The position numbers and the translations under genes were made by a program. 64,000 bases of DNA from Nymphaea colorata (Eukaryota; Streptophyta; Magnoliopsida; Nymphaeales; Nymphaeaceae), in the NCBI RefSeq assembly GCF_008831285.2, contig NC_045148.1, positions 15,602,802 through 15,666,801 on the forward strand, given 5' to 3'. Below are positions 51,801 to 62,696 of this stretch, one piece after another; within the stretch, counting starts at the first letter, position 1; the number at the start of each line of letters is the position of its first letter. The notes below the pieces were generated by a model, which worked only from the letters and a program-made list of their open reading frames with translations, was not told the DNA's origin and ran no database searches.

Positions 51801-54800
51801 TCGGGCCGATAGGAAGTCGGCCTAGCAGCAGGGGTGGATCCGAGTGAATCCCGGCAGTGAGGCACTGCCCTCGGAAATCACAACAACGGATGAAGAAAGT
51901 GCTCGGCCCGCCTGGCCGAGGTTGCCTAGAGCGTCTCCGAAGCTGGTTGATGCCTTCGATTACGTGATACAACAATGCTGGATGCCTGGAAAGGTGTCGT
52001 CTGCCTTGAGGTTGCGTTGCCTAGAAGTTGATCATGAACAACCTTCTCGAGCAGTGGATCACGAACAGTTGAGCACGTACGATGGCCGATCTTCAGATGA
52101 TGGATGCCTGGTTGGGGAATGAAAGCTCGGTCTAGAGCTTGGAGGTGGATAGCCTAGCTAAGGTCTTCGGGTGAAATGGATGAGCTCGGTATGAGAGGAG
52201 TGAGCTCGGGTAGGTCAAGGATTGGTCAATTGGGCTAAGTTTAGGAGTGGTTAGGCTTGGGAAAGCCTAAGGGATGGCTCGAGTGATGGGGCGTCTATGG
52301 TGGGCAGTAATGAGAGTTAATTGGTAATGGCTTGGGTTAATACACGAGGGAATGGTTAATGATGAAGATGGGTTGGTTACACCTAGAGAGAAAGCTAAGG
52401 GTCTTGCATGAGGTAAATGTGAATTAATTCACAACGGAGTTGGAGTATGGTGCGTTTGGAGGGTAATGATGGTAATGATGAAGGGAAGGCTAAGTGGCGA
52501 GTTGAGAATCAAGGCTCAAGCTAGTGGGTTGGTTTTAGGAACGGTTATGAGGAAGAGGAGAGTCCAACGGGTGGAGGTAAGGGACACTTGGCGTAAGTTA
52601 GAGATACTTACCTTCACTCTTCATGATTATGGAGGTGGTGCGTGGAGTGATGCGAGGGAAGAGATTTAATCCTTTTGGAGGTTGTGATATGCGAGTGACC
52701 TTGGGGCCTTTGATGGTGACACGTGGCTCAATGGATGGCTGGGATTGATGGTGCTTGAGAGTTTTGGAACTCTCGTTTTAATGAGAGGGTGCCGAAGAGG
52801 TAAGAAAGGTGACGAGCGAAGGTGTAACGCTCGGCAGCTCGCCCTCTCGTCTTTACTCGATGGAGGATCAAAAGACTGAATTGCCCCTTGTAATAAAACC
52901 AAACTTTGATTATGTAATTAATATACTAAGGGCAATTGAGGGATACCCGCAAATGACTCCGCCCACACCGCCCACTGTAGCACCTCCAAGTACTCAGTTA
53001 ACCTCCCTAAGCTCGAATTCTTCTTTGCTACATCTGGTCTCCTCGAGCCGTGGGAGATCTTCTCATTATGTTCCTTTACTCGGCCTCTCCTGGCCGAGTG
53101 TGCTTTGTGATAGAAATCTAGCACCAATATCTGTAACCAGAAAACAGTACTCACGCAGGAAGATAGAGAGAGAGAGAGAGAATGAAAACAAGAAGAAACT
53201 GAGGAGAAGAAGCCGTCGCCAAAATGGTTTGCACGGCCTCTACTTATAATCCCATTTCCAGAATTCTAAGAGTCTCCAATCGTAGAATCGTAGGAGATTT
53301 CACAAGCTCCAAGGACATTAATTACATCATAGAAACCTAAGAGACTTCACATATTACAAGGATATTAACTACAACATAGAATCCTAGGAGACTTCACATA
53401 TAACAAGGATATTAACTACAACATAGAATCCTAGGAGACTCTTCATATGTTACAAGGACATTAAATATCTTAACACATTCTACAAGGAGGTGGAATCCTA
53501 AGAGACTCCTCTTCAACGTGCTGGTGAAGGATTTATATTTTAACACCCTCCCTCAAGTTGTGCATGGTTTTGCACCATGTACAACTTGCCTTTTAGAAAC
53601 AGAATCGTTCCTTTGTTAATCCTTTTGTAAATAAGTCTGCAACTTGTTCATCTGTACGAACATAAATAGGCTGAATTTCCTTGTCTTCCACTTTTTGTCT
53701 AACAAAGTGTTGATCAATCTCAATGTGCTTTGTTCGACCATGTTGTATGGGATTAAAGGCAATGTTAATAGCGCTTTGATTATCGCACATTAACATTGAC
53801 GTTTTAATCTTTTCTCCAATGTCTTCTAGCAAATGTCTAACCCATGTAACTTCAGCAGTACCTGCAGCCATGCATCTGTATTCAGCTTCAGTGCTGGATC
53901 TTGCGACTGCCTTTTGCTTTCGACAACTCCAAGACACAAGATTACGTCCAATGAAAATACAAAAACCAGAAATGGACTTTCTTTGATCGGGATCTCCCAG
54001 CCCAATCTGCATCTGTGAATGTCATAAGTTGATGTCCAGTAGTTATATTTTCACTCTTACCATAAACTAAGCCATCTGCTGTCCCTTTAAGATATCTTAA
54101 TATTCTTTTGACAGCATTCCTGTGAGTATCTCTTGGTGCATGCATAAATTGAGATACTTGATTCACAGCATATATAATATCTGGTCTAGTAAATGTAAGA
54201 TATTGAAGTGCCCCAACAATACTTCGATATTGCGTAGGATCTTCATATAACTCCCCATCCTGAGCACTTAGTCTTTGATTTAGAACACTAGGAGTTCCAA
54301 CAGGCTTACAATCAGACATACCTGACTTTTTCAGCAGACCCAACGTGTATTTCTGTTGTGTCAATGTGAGGCGATTATTGTGCCTATCAATCTCCACTCC
54401 AAGAAAGAATCGTAAATCACCAAGCTCTTTCATTTTGAAGTTTTGCATCATCAAAACTTTAGCTTCTTCTATGTGTTTTTCTGAATTGCCTGTGATAACA
54501 ATATCATCAACATATATAAGAAGTAAAGTAAATATGTTTTCCTTTCGATAAATGAAAAGAGAGTGATCTAGAGGACATCTCCGAAACCACATTCTTGAAT
54601 CGTGCAGGAGAAACTGTCAAACCACGAACGTGAGGCCTGTTTAAGTCCATAAATAGATTTTCTTAGTTTGCAAACCCATGCATGAGAGTCTCCTTTCGTG
54701 TATCCTGGAGGTTGTTCCATATATACTTCCTCCCTTAAATCACCATGAAGAAAAGCATTCTTCACGTCCATTGGATGTAGTCTCCATCCATATTTAACTG

Positions 54801-57800
54801 CCAATGATATAATCACGCGAATTGTTCCCATTTTGATCACAGGGCTGAATGTCTCATCATAATCTTCTCCATATTGTTGTGTAAACCCTTTTGCTACTAA
54901 CCTTGCTTTGTGTCTTTCTATGCTGCCGTCAGGTTTGTATTTAATTTTGTATACCCATTTGGAGCCCACTACGTTCTTTTCGTGTGGCCTCGGAACGATC
55001 TCCCATGTTCCACATTCATGCAAGACATCCATTTCTTCTTTCATTGCCTTTCTCCAATGATGTGATTTTGATGCTTGATCAAATGAAGTATGTTCTTCCT
55101 CCTTGCCAACTTTTGCCATGAATAACTGAAAATCAAGTGATAAAGAATCATAGCTAACCCACCTGTGAATGGGATGACGAATGCGTTGGGATCTTCTAAG
55201 GTGGGGCATGTTGTCTTCTTCACTGTGAGCATCTCTGTCCCTTAGTCGTCGACTGTAGATAAGACCCGAATACCGATGTGCATCGTTGCTCTGTTCTTCA
55301 TTATTGCTTTCGTGATGACTTGATGACTGTGTTGGATCTTCTTGATTTTCACTTTGAGCCATATCCGACGATTGTATTGCTCTCTTTGGATCTTCATTTT
55401 GAGGCACATCATTTTCTATAACAGGATCTGCATTGAATAACTGTGTACTGGTCCAGGGATCATAAGATTCAATGGTCATAGGCATTTCATTTGTATTATC
55501 AAAACTATGTTCATCAAAAATGACATTTCTTGAAGTTTTGATACGTTTAATTGTTGGATCATAGCATCGAAAACCTTGATATTCATCAACATATCCAACG
55601 AATCTACATTGAATAACTTTGTCTTGAAACTTGTTCCTCAAGGCAGCATCAACGTGAACATAGCATACACAACAAAAAACCTTCAAGTTTTTGTAATCAG
55701 GTTGTTTGCCTAAGAGTGTAAAATATGGCGATTTAGACATCAAGAGTGTCATAGGCAAACAATTTATTATGTATACAACAGTATGGAAGGCTTGAGTCCA
55801 CAAGGAAATGGGCACATTAGTATCATAAATCATGCTCATGGCGCTTTCAACTATATGTCGATGTTTCCGCTCAACTACACCATTTTGTTGTGGTGTGTAA
55901 GGGCAGGAAATTTGTCTAGTTATCCATTTTTCACGTAGAAATTCAATGAAATCAAGCGAGGAATATTCTCCCCCTCATCACATTGAAAATGCACCACATT
56001 GGATGAAAATTTAGTTTGAATCATGGCATAGAAGTTTCGAAATATGTGGGGTACTTCTGATTTGTGTTTCATGAAGTAAATCCAGGTGAAACGTGAGTAA
56101 GAGTCAATGAATAAGACATAATATCTTGACCCAGACATGGAATCAATAGGGGCTGGCCCCCATACATCAAAAAAAATAGTTTCAAAAGGTTTGGAAGCCA
56201 TTTGATTTATATTATGGAAAGGTAAAACATGACTCTTACAAAGTCCACAACTTGAACATTTTTTGACACTTGAAGTAAGAGGTAAGCTTGATCTTGGAAT
56301 AAGCCTATCTGTGACAAGTTTTTCAATGAAATGTCGACCATAGTGTCCTAGCCGACTATGCCACAAATCAGACTCCAAAAATTGGTTAGGGCCCCTTTTG
56401 ATTGAAAATGGCAAGAGCTTGGCACTGATGACGCATTATGAGAAAGAGAAAATGTCTTCAATCCTATATCAAAAGTGGATGAATCCTTGGGTAGACATTC
56501 CTTGAGGACGTACATATTCCCTTGACGCTCCCTTCTAGCAAACATTTTCTTCGTTTGGAGGTCCTTGACATAGACAGAAGAAAGTGTGAATTTAACAGAA
56601 GAGCTTGTATCATCAATGAGTTTAGAAATGGATATGATGTTCTTTTTGATATTGGGAGCAAGAACAACATTAGACAGTGATAGAGACGAGGATGACAATG
56701 GAATATGTGCATTTCCAATATGTGTAATGGGATGAGATTTTCCATCACCTGTTATAATGCAACTTCTACCGTAATGAGGGGATAAGTTAGTCAATTTACC
56801 TGCATTTCCTGTCACATGGGTAGCTGCACATGAATCCAAGAACCATTCTCCCTGTTCATTTTGCTTTATAGTCATCTTTGAGAATGCGGTCATCAATAGC
56901 TGTTGCATATCTTCAGCGGTGAATTTAGAACTTTGTTTTCCTTGTTTATAATCATGTCTTACCCCTTTGTTTTTATTTTGAGGATTAAACCAACACTGTG
57001 CCTTCATGTGCCCTTTCTTGCAAATTGGTATTTTTCTTGAAGTATCCAAAGGAGACATACCTTGGTTATGTGGTGTTGGTAGAATGCCACGACCACCATG
57101 GTTGGAGTTCCCATGGCTCTTACCAAACTTTACATTCATAGCCAACACATTTTGGGAGTTCCCTTGATCAGTCCTTTCAATGACTCTTTTCATATTCATT
57201 TCGTGTTGGAGAAGTTTACCTTGTAGTTCGTTGAAGGAAGGCAGAACAGGAAGGACCTCAAGAGCTGTAATAAAAGCATGATAATCATGCCCAAGTCCAT
57301 TCAAGGTTTGCTGCACCTTTTCCTTATCAAAAATGTTATTCCCTGAGGCAGCAAGTTGGTCTGCGACGACCTTAATATGCCCCAAATAATCCATGATAGA
57401 CGTTGAACCTTTGCTCAAATTCTGAAATTCTTTCTTTAAGTACATAATTCCAGCTTCTGATATTTGGGAAAAGGTATCAGCAAGGGTTTTCCATAATTCT
57501 TCTGCAGTACAATCATCAGAAACTGAAAGTAACACTTGTTGAGATAAAGTGGACAAAATATACGCAACCAGACTTTGGTCACGTCTCATCCACATAGCAT
57601 GTTCAGGATTGCTGTCTTCATGAACAGCAATAACTTCTCCTGCCTCATTTTTTATTTCCTGTAAAACGGATATTGGTGGAGCCTTTGTTGAACCATCAAT
57701 ATGTCTAAAGAGGCCTTGACTTCTTATGAAAGGCATGATTTGCCTTTTCCAGATCAGATAATTCTCATGGTTGAGTTTTTCGGTAATAAGGTGAGGAAGA

Positions 57801-60800
57801 AAACTTGAGGACATGCCAAAATGCGAAAGGTTTTCCATGACAGCAGAAAGGAATGATATATAGGTAGAAGATGAGAGGGAAAGAAGACACAATATAACAA
57901 GATGTGTCCTTAGGTAAGCAAGAAGAAAAAGGAACAAGAATTGCGCAAGAGAAAAGTAAATTCAGGATAGAGACAAGATGAGAAAAGAGTTCTAACCAGA
58001 TCAGACCTGTTTAGGCATTTCGTTTGGTAGAGATAACGTAACCTGGCGCTCTGATAACATGATAGAAATCTAGCACCAATATCTGTAACCAGAAAACAGT
58101 ACTCACGCAGGAAGATAGAGAGAGAGAGAGAGAGAGAGAGTGAAAACAAGAAGAAACTGAGGAGAAGAAGCCGTCGCCAAAATGGTTTGCACGACCTCTA
58201 TTTATAATCTCATTTTCAGAATTCTAAGAGTCTCCAATCGTAAAATCTTAGGAGATTTCATAAGCTCCAAGGACATTAATTACATCATAGAAACCTAAGA
58301 GACTTCACATATTACAAGGATATTAACTACAACATAGAATCCTAGGAGACTTCACATATAACAAGGATATTAACTACAACATAGAATCCTAAGAGACTCT
58401 TCACATGTTACAAGGACATTAAATATCTTAACACATTCTACAAGGAGGTGGAATCCTAAGAGACTCCTCTTCAACGTGCTGGTGAAGGATTTATATTTTA
58501 ACACTTTGGCATTGTCGGCCACTTCGGCGCTTCTTTTCTTCGGCTTGCGCCCTTCTTCGGCCTTGTGATGGGCTGCGTCTTCCTTTGGCCTTGACATTTC
58601 TTGCTCGGCAGCCGGCTTTCGACATGCCTTGCCTAGGCTTACGCCTTGGTTACGAGCTGTTGCCCTGGCCTCGGCCACTCACTCGGCCATCGTCGCCTGG
58701 GACAGAGTTAGGCTCGCATCATTCTTGCTGCTTGCATCAGTTCAAAATTTGAATTTTTGCTTGTAATGAGGCTGTCTCTATGCTTCTTAAGAGTTTGTCG
58801 TCAACTGGGATATCACATCCTAATTTTATGATGTAGGCAAAGAAGATTCTTCCTCTATATTATTTTAGAATCTATTTCCTTTTCTAAAAGGAGATTGATC
58901 CTAAATAACAAGACTTGCCTATATGAATGCCTCCATCAAGCAAATCCATGTAAAATAGGTATATTTTGTTTTCCAGTGTAACTGCATTCTCTTTAATTAG
59001 CATAAACTTATAGATGTCAATGCATCATTGATATGTACTCCTTAGGTGAAAGTATAGACATTACGTGGTCCTCACAATTTTAAAGTATTAAGGTCGACGG
59101 CTTGCAGGTCATTGCATCAGCCATTTCAACATTTCGTGCAATATATCTACCTATTCTTGATTGTTTAACTCATGCTACAGGTGGAAATACTGCTAAAATT
59201 GGAAGAGATATGTTTGGAATCTGCGAAGGAATTTGCTTCAATTTTTTCATCGGTAATGTGCATGAGACTCAATAATTTTTGTAATTTATATGTTTATTGA
59301 TTTGTTTTTATGGATAGTTTAATTTTTCTATGTGATGTTCATACACGCCAGAAGAATCTTTAGCAATTTCTATTCCTCTTATGCATGGTTTGATGTTTCT
59401 TATGTTAATTAAAAAAATAATGTCGATGTGTAATATAGTTGTGTGAGGAACAACATTATGGACTTTTTGGGCTTGCGGTTTGGATTTAAGCACTGTCTAA
59501 GTGATTAAAATGTTTCTTGCCAGAATTAAGGAGGCTGATACAAGAATAACTAAAATAGAGAATGTTTCAGATATCTGAGGCACTTGTAAAGAATATGATA
59601 TGCCAAGAAAAAGATTGCATCATTACAATATCAACCAGTAAGAGAGAGATTTGTCACATGTACCTCCAGATGGCACAGGATATGACATCAAGGGACAGTA
59701 TAACTCGATTTTCTAGAACTAGCCTTTAGCTACTATTACTTATCGACAATCAAATGTTGCTGTTAAAGTATACAGTGGTGATGCCTATCACCAGTCTTGC
59801 TCTTGCTGAGGGCGGAAGTTCCGTCTTCTCTACTCACTTCTCTTTATTTTTAGACAACGGGACTGCTGTAATGTTTTCCAGCAATTATATTACACCTTAT
59901 TCCTGCCTTTTCCTCATTTATATTTTTTGACGGTGACTGCTGTTGTTCTTTTTTACAATTACATTATACCTGGCGTAGGTGTAAAGTGTAAACATTGTTT
60001 TCTTTTATTCTGATAGTCAATACCTAAAGCCTGAGATGGTTCATGTTTAAGCATGAGACATATACTACAGTGTATGCATTGTGAGCTATATTGTTGATCA
60101 AACATTTTGTAGTGGTTTTTGCACTCACATTTTATTGTGCTCACATTGACAATGAAATGCAAAGCATATCCACTTTTTGTATATATTTCTTGTAGAAAAG
60201 CAACTTTTTGTTAGAAAGAATAGAAAACATTATAAATAATTACACAAGACACTGTCAATGTAGGATCTAATGCTCGTTAAGGTTGCAAGTCTAACTCAAA
60301 ACTTTGAGGCAAAGTATCACGTATTTCTAGTCATAAGAGTTACCACAAATATGTTTAACATCTCATGCAACACAGATCAGTGATGCGTCATGGTCTGTTT
60401 GATAGTCATTCTTATCAAAGGACATTTTGTGATTTATTTCATAAAGCTGAAATATTTTATGTATTTTTATGCAGATTCTGCAAATCCTTTATGATCAAGA
60501 TATTGTGACGGAAGACGCAATCATGTCTTGGGCTTCAGAGAAGGAAGGAGCTGAAGAATCTGATAAGGTCTTTGTGAATCAGTGTGAAGCATTCATCCAG
60601 GTATGTGGCATGCTATATGAAATGCATTCTTATAGTCCATTATCTTCTTGCTTTTGTTGCTGATGAACTTTTGGAATTTTTAGCCGCTAATCATAGCATA
60701 ATCAGCTGGGCCCAGGGCACCATCCTGATGGGCTTAGCCACATGTTATCCTGGCCCAAATTACCGTTTGAGATGTAACACCTCAAATGAACTTGAAGCTC

Positions 60801-61197
60801 ACAGCTTGACATGCTCTGGGCCTCAAAGCATGTTAGATTGGATTGGTTAATTGTAGAACGGTAGAACCAGTTTTTTTTTGTAATGAAATACCTATAGTGA
60901 GCATAAAAATATTAACCTGATGCTGGATTTCTTTTAGGGAAATATAAATATTACCCCAGTAGATTGAAGATGCTTTGGAACCCATTCCAATTGTTGACTT
61001 CAATCATCAGTTTGTTCTTCTATTATCTCTCTTTGGCTCAATTTTTTTGACCTCAGATTGGCCAGGATACATTCTTAAATGTTTAGTTATTGCACGTAGA
61101 TGGTTTACCAACTAAAGTCTGTTAACTTGGTTATGAAAAGAGAACTTTGTTTTTCCTTCTTGTGCAGTGGTTAAGAGAAGCTTCCGAAGAAGAATAG
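35753..61197 (+). CDS. EIF2B5: Translation initiation factor eIF2B epsilon subunit
   Basis: Fifteen exons give 723 residues: 35753-35866, 35987-36217, 38335-38649, 39150-39257, 40531-40723, 42344-42606, 43831-43960, 45510-45583, 46459-46722, 46801-46877, 49917-50008, 50244-50326, 59181-59252, 60475-60600, 61168-61197. eIF2B exchanges GDP for GTP on eIF2; epsilon is the catalytic subunit. Seen: a nucleotidyltransferase-like N-terminus ([32 protein letters not shown]), the [15 protein letters not shown] segment with the NF motif, left-handed beta-helix repeats (about 325-415: [32 protein letters not shown]), an acidic linker with [12 protein letters not shown], and the W2/HEAT catalytic domain (about 560-723) ending WLREASEEE. 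Length matches plant orthologues (~730). All junctions keep frame. The 8.85-kb intron 12, inside W2, carries nested transposons, yet coding sequence appears intact. Confidence 0.95.
39680..39827. repeat. 148-bp direct repeat, copy 1 (eIF2B epsilon intron 4)
   Basis: Starts TTCAGATGTATGGCTAAAC and ends GGCAATAATAAGGA. By eye it is identical base for base to 40031-40178, 351 bp away. It lies wholly in the intron between the exons ending 39257 and starting 40531. Confidence 0.95.
40031..40178. repeat. 148-bp direct repeat, copy 2 (eIF2B epsilon intron 4)
   Basis: Second, identical copy of 39680-39827. The 203 bp between the copies is not repeated. Confidence 0.95.
46878..49916. other. Long intron 10 of eIF2B epsilon, unassigned content
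   Basis: A 3.0-kb intron with no recognisable gene. Its first kilobase (about 46980-47850) reads unlike neighbouring introns, with GC-richer strings such as GGGTACCTCGGCCCGCC, and may be old transposon sequence; no ends or coding remnants were identified. Confidence 0.4.
48848..48893. repeat. (TA)n microsatellite, about 23 units
   Basis: Uninterrupted AT dinucleotide run of about 46 bases inside eIF2B epsilon intron 10. Confidence 0.97.
51300..53107. mobile_element. GC-rich transposon-like sequence, left part of the outer element
   Basis: Composition changes sharply at about 51310 from AT-rich intron to GC-rich text with many CTCGG, GGCCGAG and GGGAGC strings, and the change continues up to the copia insertion. 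On the other side, 58509-58735 has the same GCCGAGG/CGGCC-rich character, so the two are read as one older element split by the copia element. No transposase, reverse transcriptase or other domain is recognisable, and no convincing terminal repeats were found. A non-autonomous or solo-LTR remnant is the likeliest class. Open frames here translate to low-complexity Arg/Ser text and are not called. Confidence 0.5.
53103..53107. repeat. Target-site duplication CTTTG, left
   Basis: CTTTG lies immediately before the left LTR and again at 58504-58508 immediately after the right LTR, the 5-bp duplication expected of Ty1/copia integration. Confidence 0.93.
53108..53545 (-). repeat. 3' LTR of the copia element
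   Basis: 438 bp, TG...CA as read on either strand. It contains three to four imperfect repeats of about 47 bp in U3 (the AGAATCCTAGGAGACTTCAC family). Its copy of the TATA region reads TATAAGTAG on the minus strand. Confidence 0.95.
53546..53556 (-). promoter_or_regulatory. Polypurine tract
   Basis: The minus strand reads TTGAGGGAGGG immediately before the 3' LTR, the expected plus-strand primer of reverse transcription. Confidence 0.85.
53593..57838 (-). pseudogene. Copia gag-pol polyprotein, broken by four frameshifts
   Basis: Starts at the ATG at 57838 ([11 protein letters not shown]). Gag spans to about 56960 and its zinc knuckle is degenerate ([12 protein letters not shown] lacks the first Cys and one spacer). 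The protease motif reads [10 protein letters not shown], with Cys (56828-56830) where the family has catalytic-site Gly. The frame then breaks at about 56425, before the WHSRLGH pre-integrase/integrase segment, and at about 55975, in a G-run just after the second integrase aspartate (CDEG). Reverse transcriptase runs from WRKAMKEEM (about 55045) past [12 protein letters not shown], breaks at about 54582, and continues through YVDD at 54503-54514. A fourth break near 54003 precedes RNase H ([11 protein letters not shown]) to the stop at 53593. No complete polyprotein can be made from this copy. Confidence 0.93.
58048..58059 (-). promoter_or_regulatory. Primer-binding site, initiator tRNA-Met type
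   Basis: Directly after the 5' LTR the minus strand reads TGTTATCAGAGC. Initiator tRNA-Met complementarity would be TGGTATCAGAGC, so there is one mismatch at base 3. Position and match are standard for plant copia elements. Confidence 0.85.
58060..58503 (-). repeat. 5' LTR of the copia element
   Basis: 444 bp; carries the same U3 repeats and a TATA box, TATAAATAG on the minus strand, at 58198-58206, followed by a CT-rich leader. It differs from the 3' LTR mostly by A/T where the other has G/C (plus-strand reading). Confidence 0.95.
58504..58508. repeat. Target-site duplication CTTTG, right
   Basis: Matches 53103-53107 exactly and directly abuts the end of the right LTR. Confidence 0.93.
58509..58735. 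mobile_element. Right part of the outer GC-rich element
   Basis: Continues the CGG/GGCC-rich text seen before 53107; composition returns to AT-rich intron at about 58738 (CAGTTCAAAATTTGAATTTT). No coding domain is seen. The outer boundaries are approximate. Confidence 0.5.
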
Positions 61198-62696
61198 CAA
61201 AGATATCTCTTAGTTTGCAGCTTACAGTGGGCAGAAGCGGTAGAACAGCATTATCTAAAGAGAGCAAATTTGAATCTGTTCTCTGGTGGATGCCCATTTG
61301 GAGATCCCCGTCCTCATCTATGGGTCAAGCAGAAAAATTTGGACGCTTTGACCTAATTAATGTTGTAAAGTTTTCAAGTGAAAGAAATTTTGGTGTCCCT
61401 ACCTATTTCATGTAAAATTTTCCCGTGTACGTTATTGAAAGTTAGTTCGTATATATTTATTGGAAGAGCTCCTCCCTTTGCCTTTGGGACTGACATAGTG
61501 ACGTTCCAGCGAGATGCGGTTACCTGATAGAGTTTTCCACTGTAACTTGGAATTCGATTCATTATTGAAGAAAAAGTTTTGCGATTTATTTCTCTTCTCA
61601 TGCTTGTTAAATGTGTTGGATGTTACAATAATTGTTCATACTTGTAAATTTCATTGGCTTTTGGCCGCCGGGATCTCAGACGCCTGGCTAGGTTGGTTGA
61701 GACAAAGCCTTCGGATCGAGAAGCTTACAGGTCGTACCCGAAGCAACTGGGAACCTTTCGTGGCCTGCAAGCAGGGACACACGGTAGTGTGGACTATGAT
61801 AATCTAGGTCGTTAAGTTCCGCGCACGAAAGGAAAAGTCTTGACCCCTTTGGTGTCAATTTGGATGACACCAAAGCCACATACAAAAACCAGCACTTGCG
61901 AGTCTTAGGTTATCTTTTATAACAATTTTACATGCAAATTTGAATTATTAGAAATAGAGGTTCGAGTTTGGACCCAATTTTGTTTTGAAGGTAGAGTAAA
62001 AAAATCACAGGAGAATTCAATCTTACCAGTGCCAAATGTTGGTGGCTAAATTTTGAAAGTTTGTTGCTAAAGAACCATTACAGCATTGACATTAGCTATT
62101 ATAATTTATGGCGCGGTGTTGGTTTATCTTGATTTTCGTCACAATTTATGGTTCTTTTAATTATACTTTTACATTTTAGCCATGTGTCAATTACCTGACA
62201 TTTAGCAGCATTAATTTTTCCAAATTAACATATTCTTATTCTACAAACCTTTTATGTCTTTTTTATGCATCCAATATAATACGTTGACGATTCTACAGTC
62301 TAATGGATTAATACTGAATGCTTACATTTATAAGTTAAATAAACTTTAAAATCTTATACATGGTTGAAATTTATTAACTCTAATCTTTTAATAAATTCAA
62401 AATAATTTGCAACGTTTAATTTATATTCTCATAAAATTTTATTTTGTAATTACGTATTAATTTTTAACGTCTTTAAAATACCTTTATAGTCAATTCATAA
62501 ACCCAAATATAAAAAAAGACGGATGAATTTTTTGATTTCAAAGCAGGCCGAACGTCGCCGTATCGCGGTATATATATATATATATATCGAGAGAGAGAGT
62601 GAGAGATAGGGCCTTATCCATTGTGGACGAGGGTGAGCCCGCCGGATTCCTGAGGCTCCGACTCCAAGTGTTCTATCGGGGAATTCTGGGACCAAA
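61198..62696. other. eIF2B epsilon 3' flank, intergenic, and PSRP-3 promoter
   Basis: The first few hundred bases should be 3' UTR. No other gene is seen. A (TA)n run at about 62571-62588 followed by GAGAGAGA lies about 110 bp before the PSRP-3 ATG, in the promoter or leader. Confidence 0.55.

Larger units (their letters stand above)
53108..58503 (-). mobile_element. Complete but mutated Ty1/copia LTR retrotransposon
   Basis: A 5.4-kb element bounded by two LTRs of 438 and 444 bp that start TG and end CA, flanked by CTTTG target duplications. On the minus strand the order is 5' LTR, primer-binding site, gag, protease, integrase, reverse transcriptase, RNase H, polypurine tract, 3' LTR; integrase before reverse transcriptase defines copia. 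It sits antisense to the host gene in intron 12. The LTRs differ by about nine substitutions plus a GA-tract length change, about 2%, so insertion is fairly recent. Several frameshifts make it non-autonomous. Confidence 0.96.
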
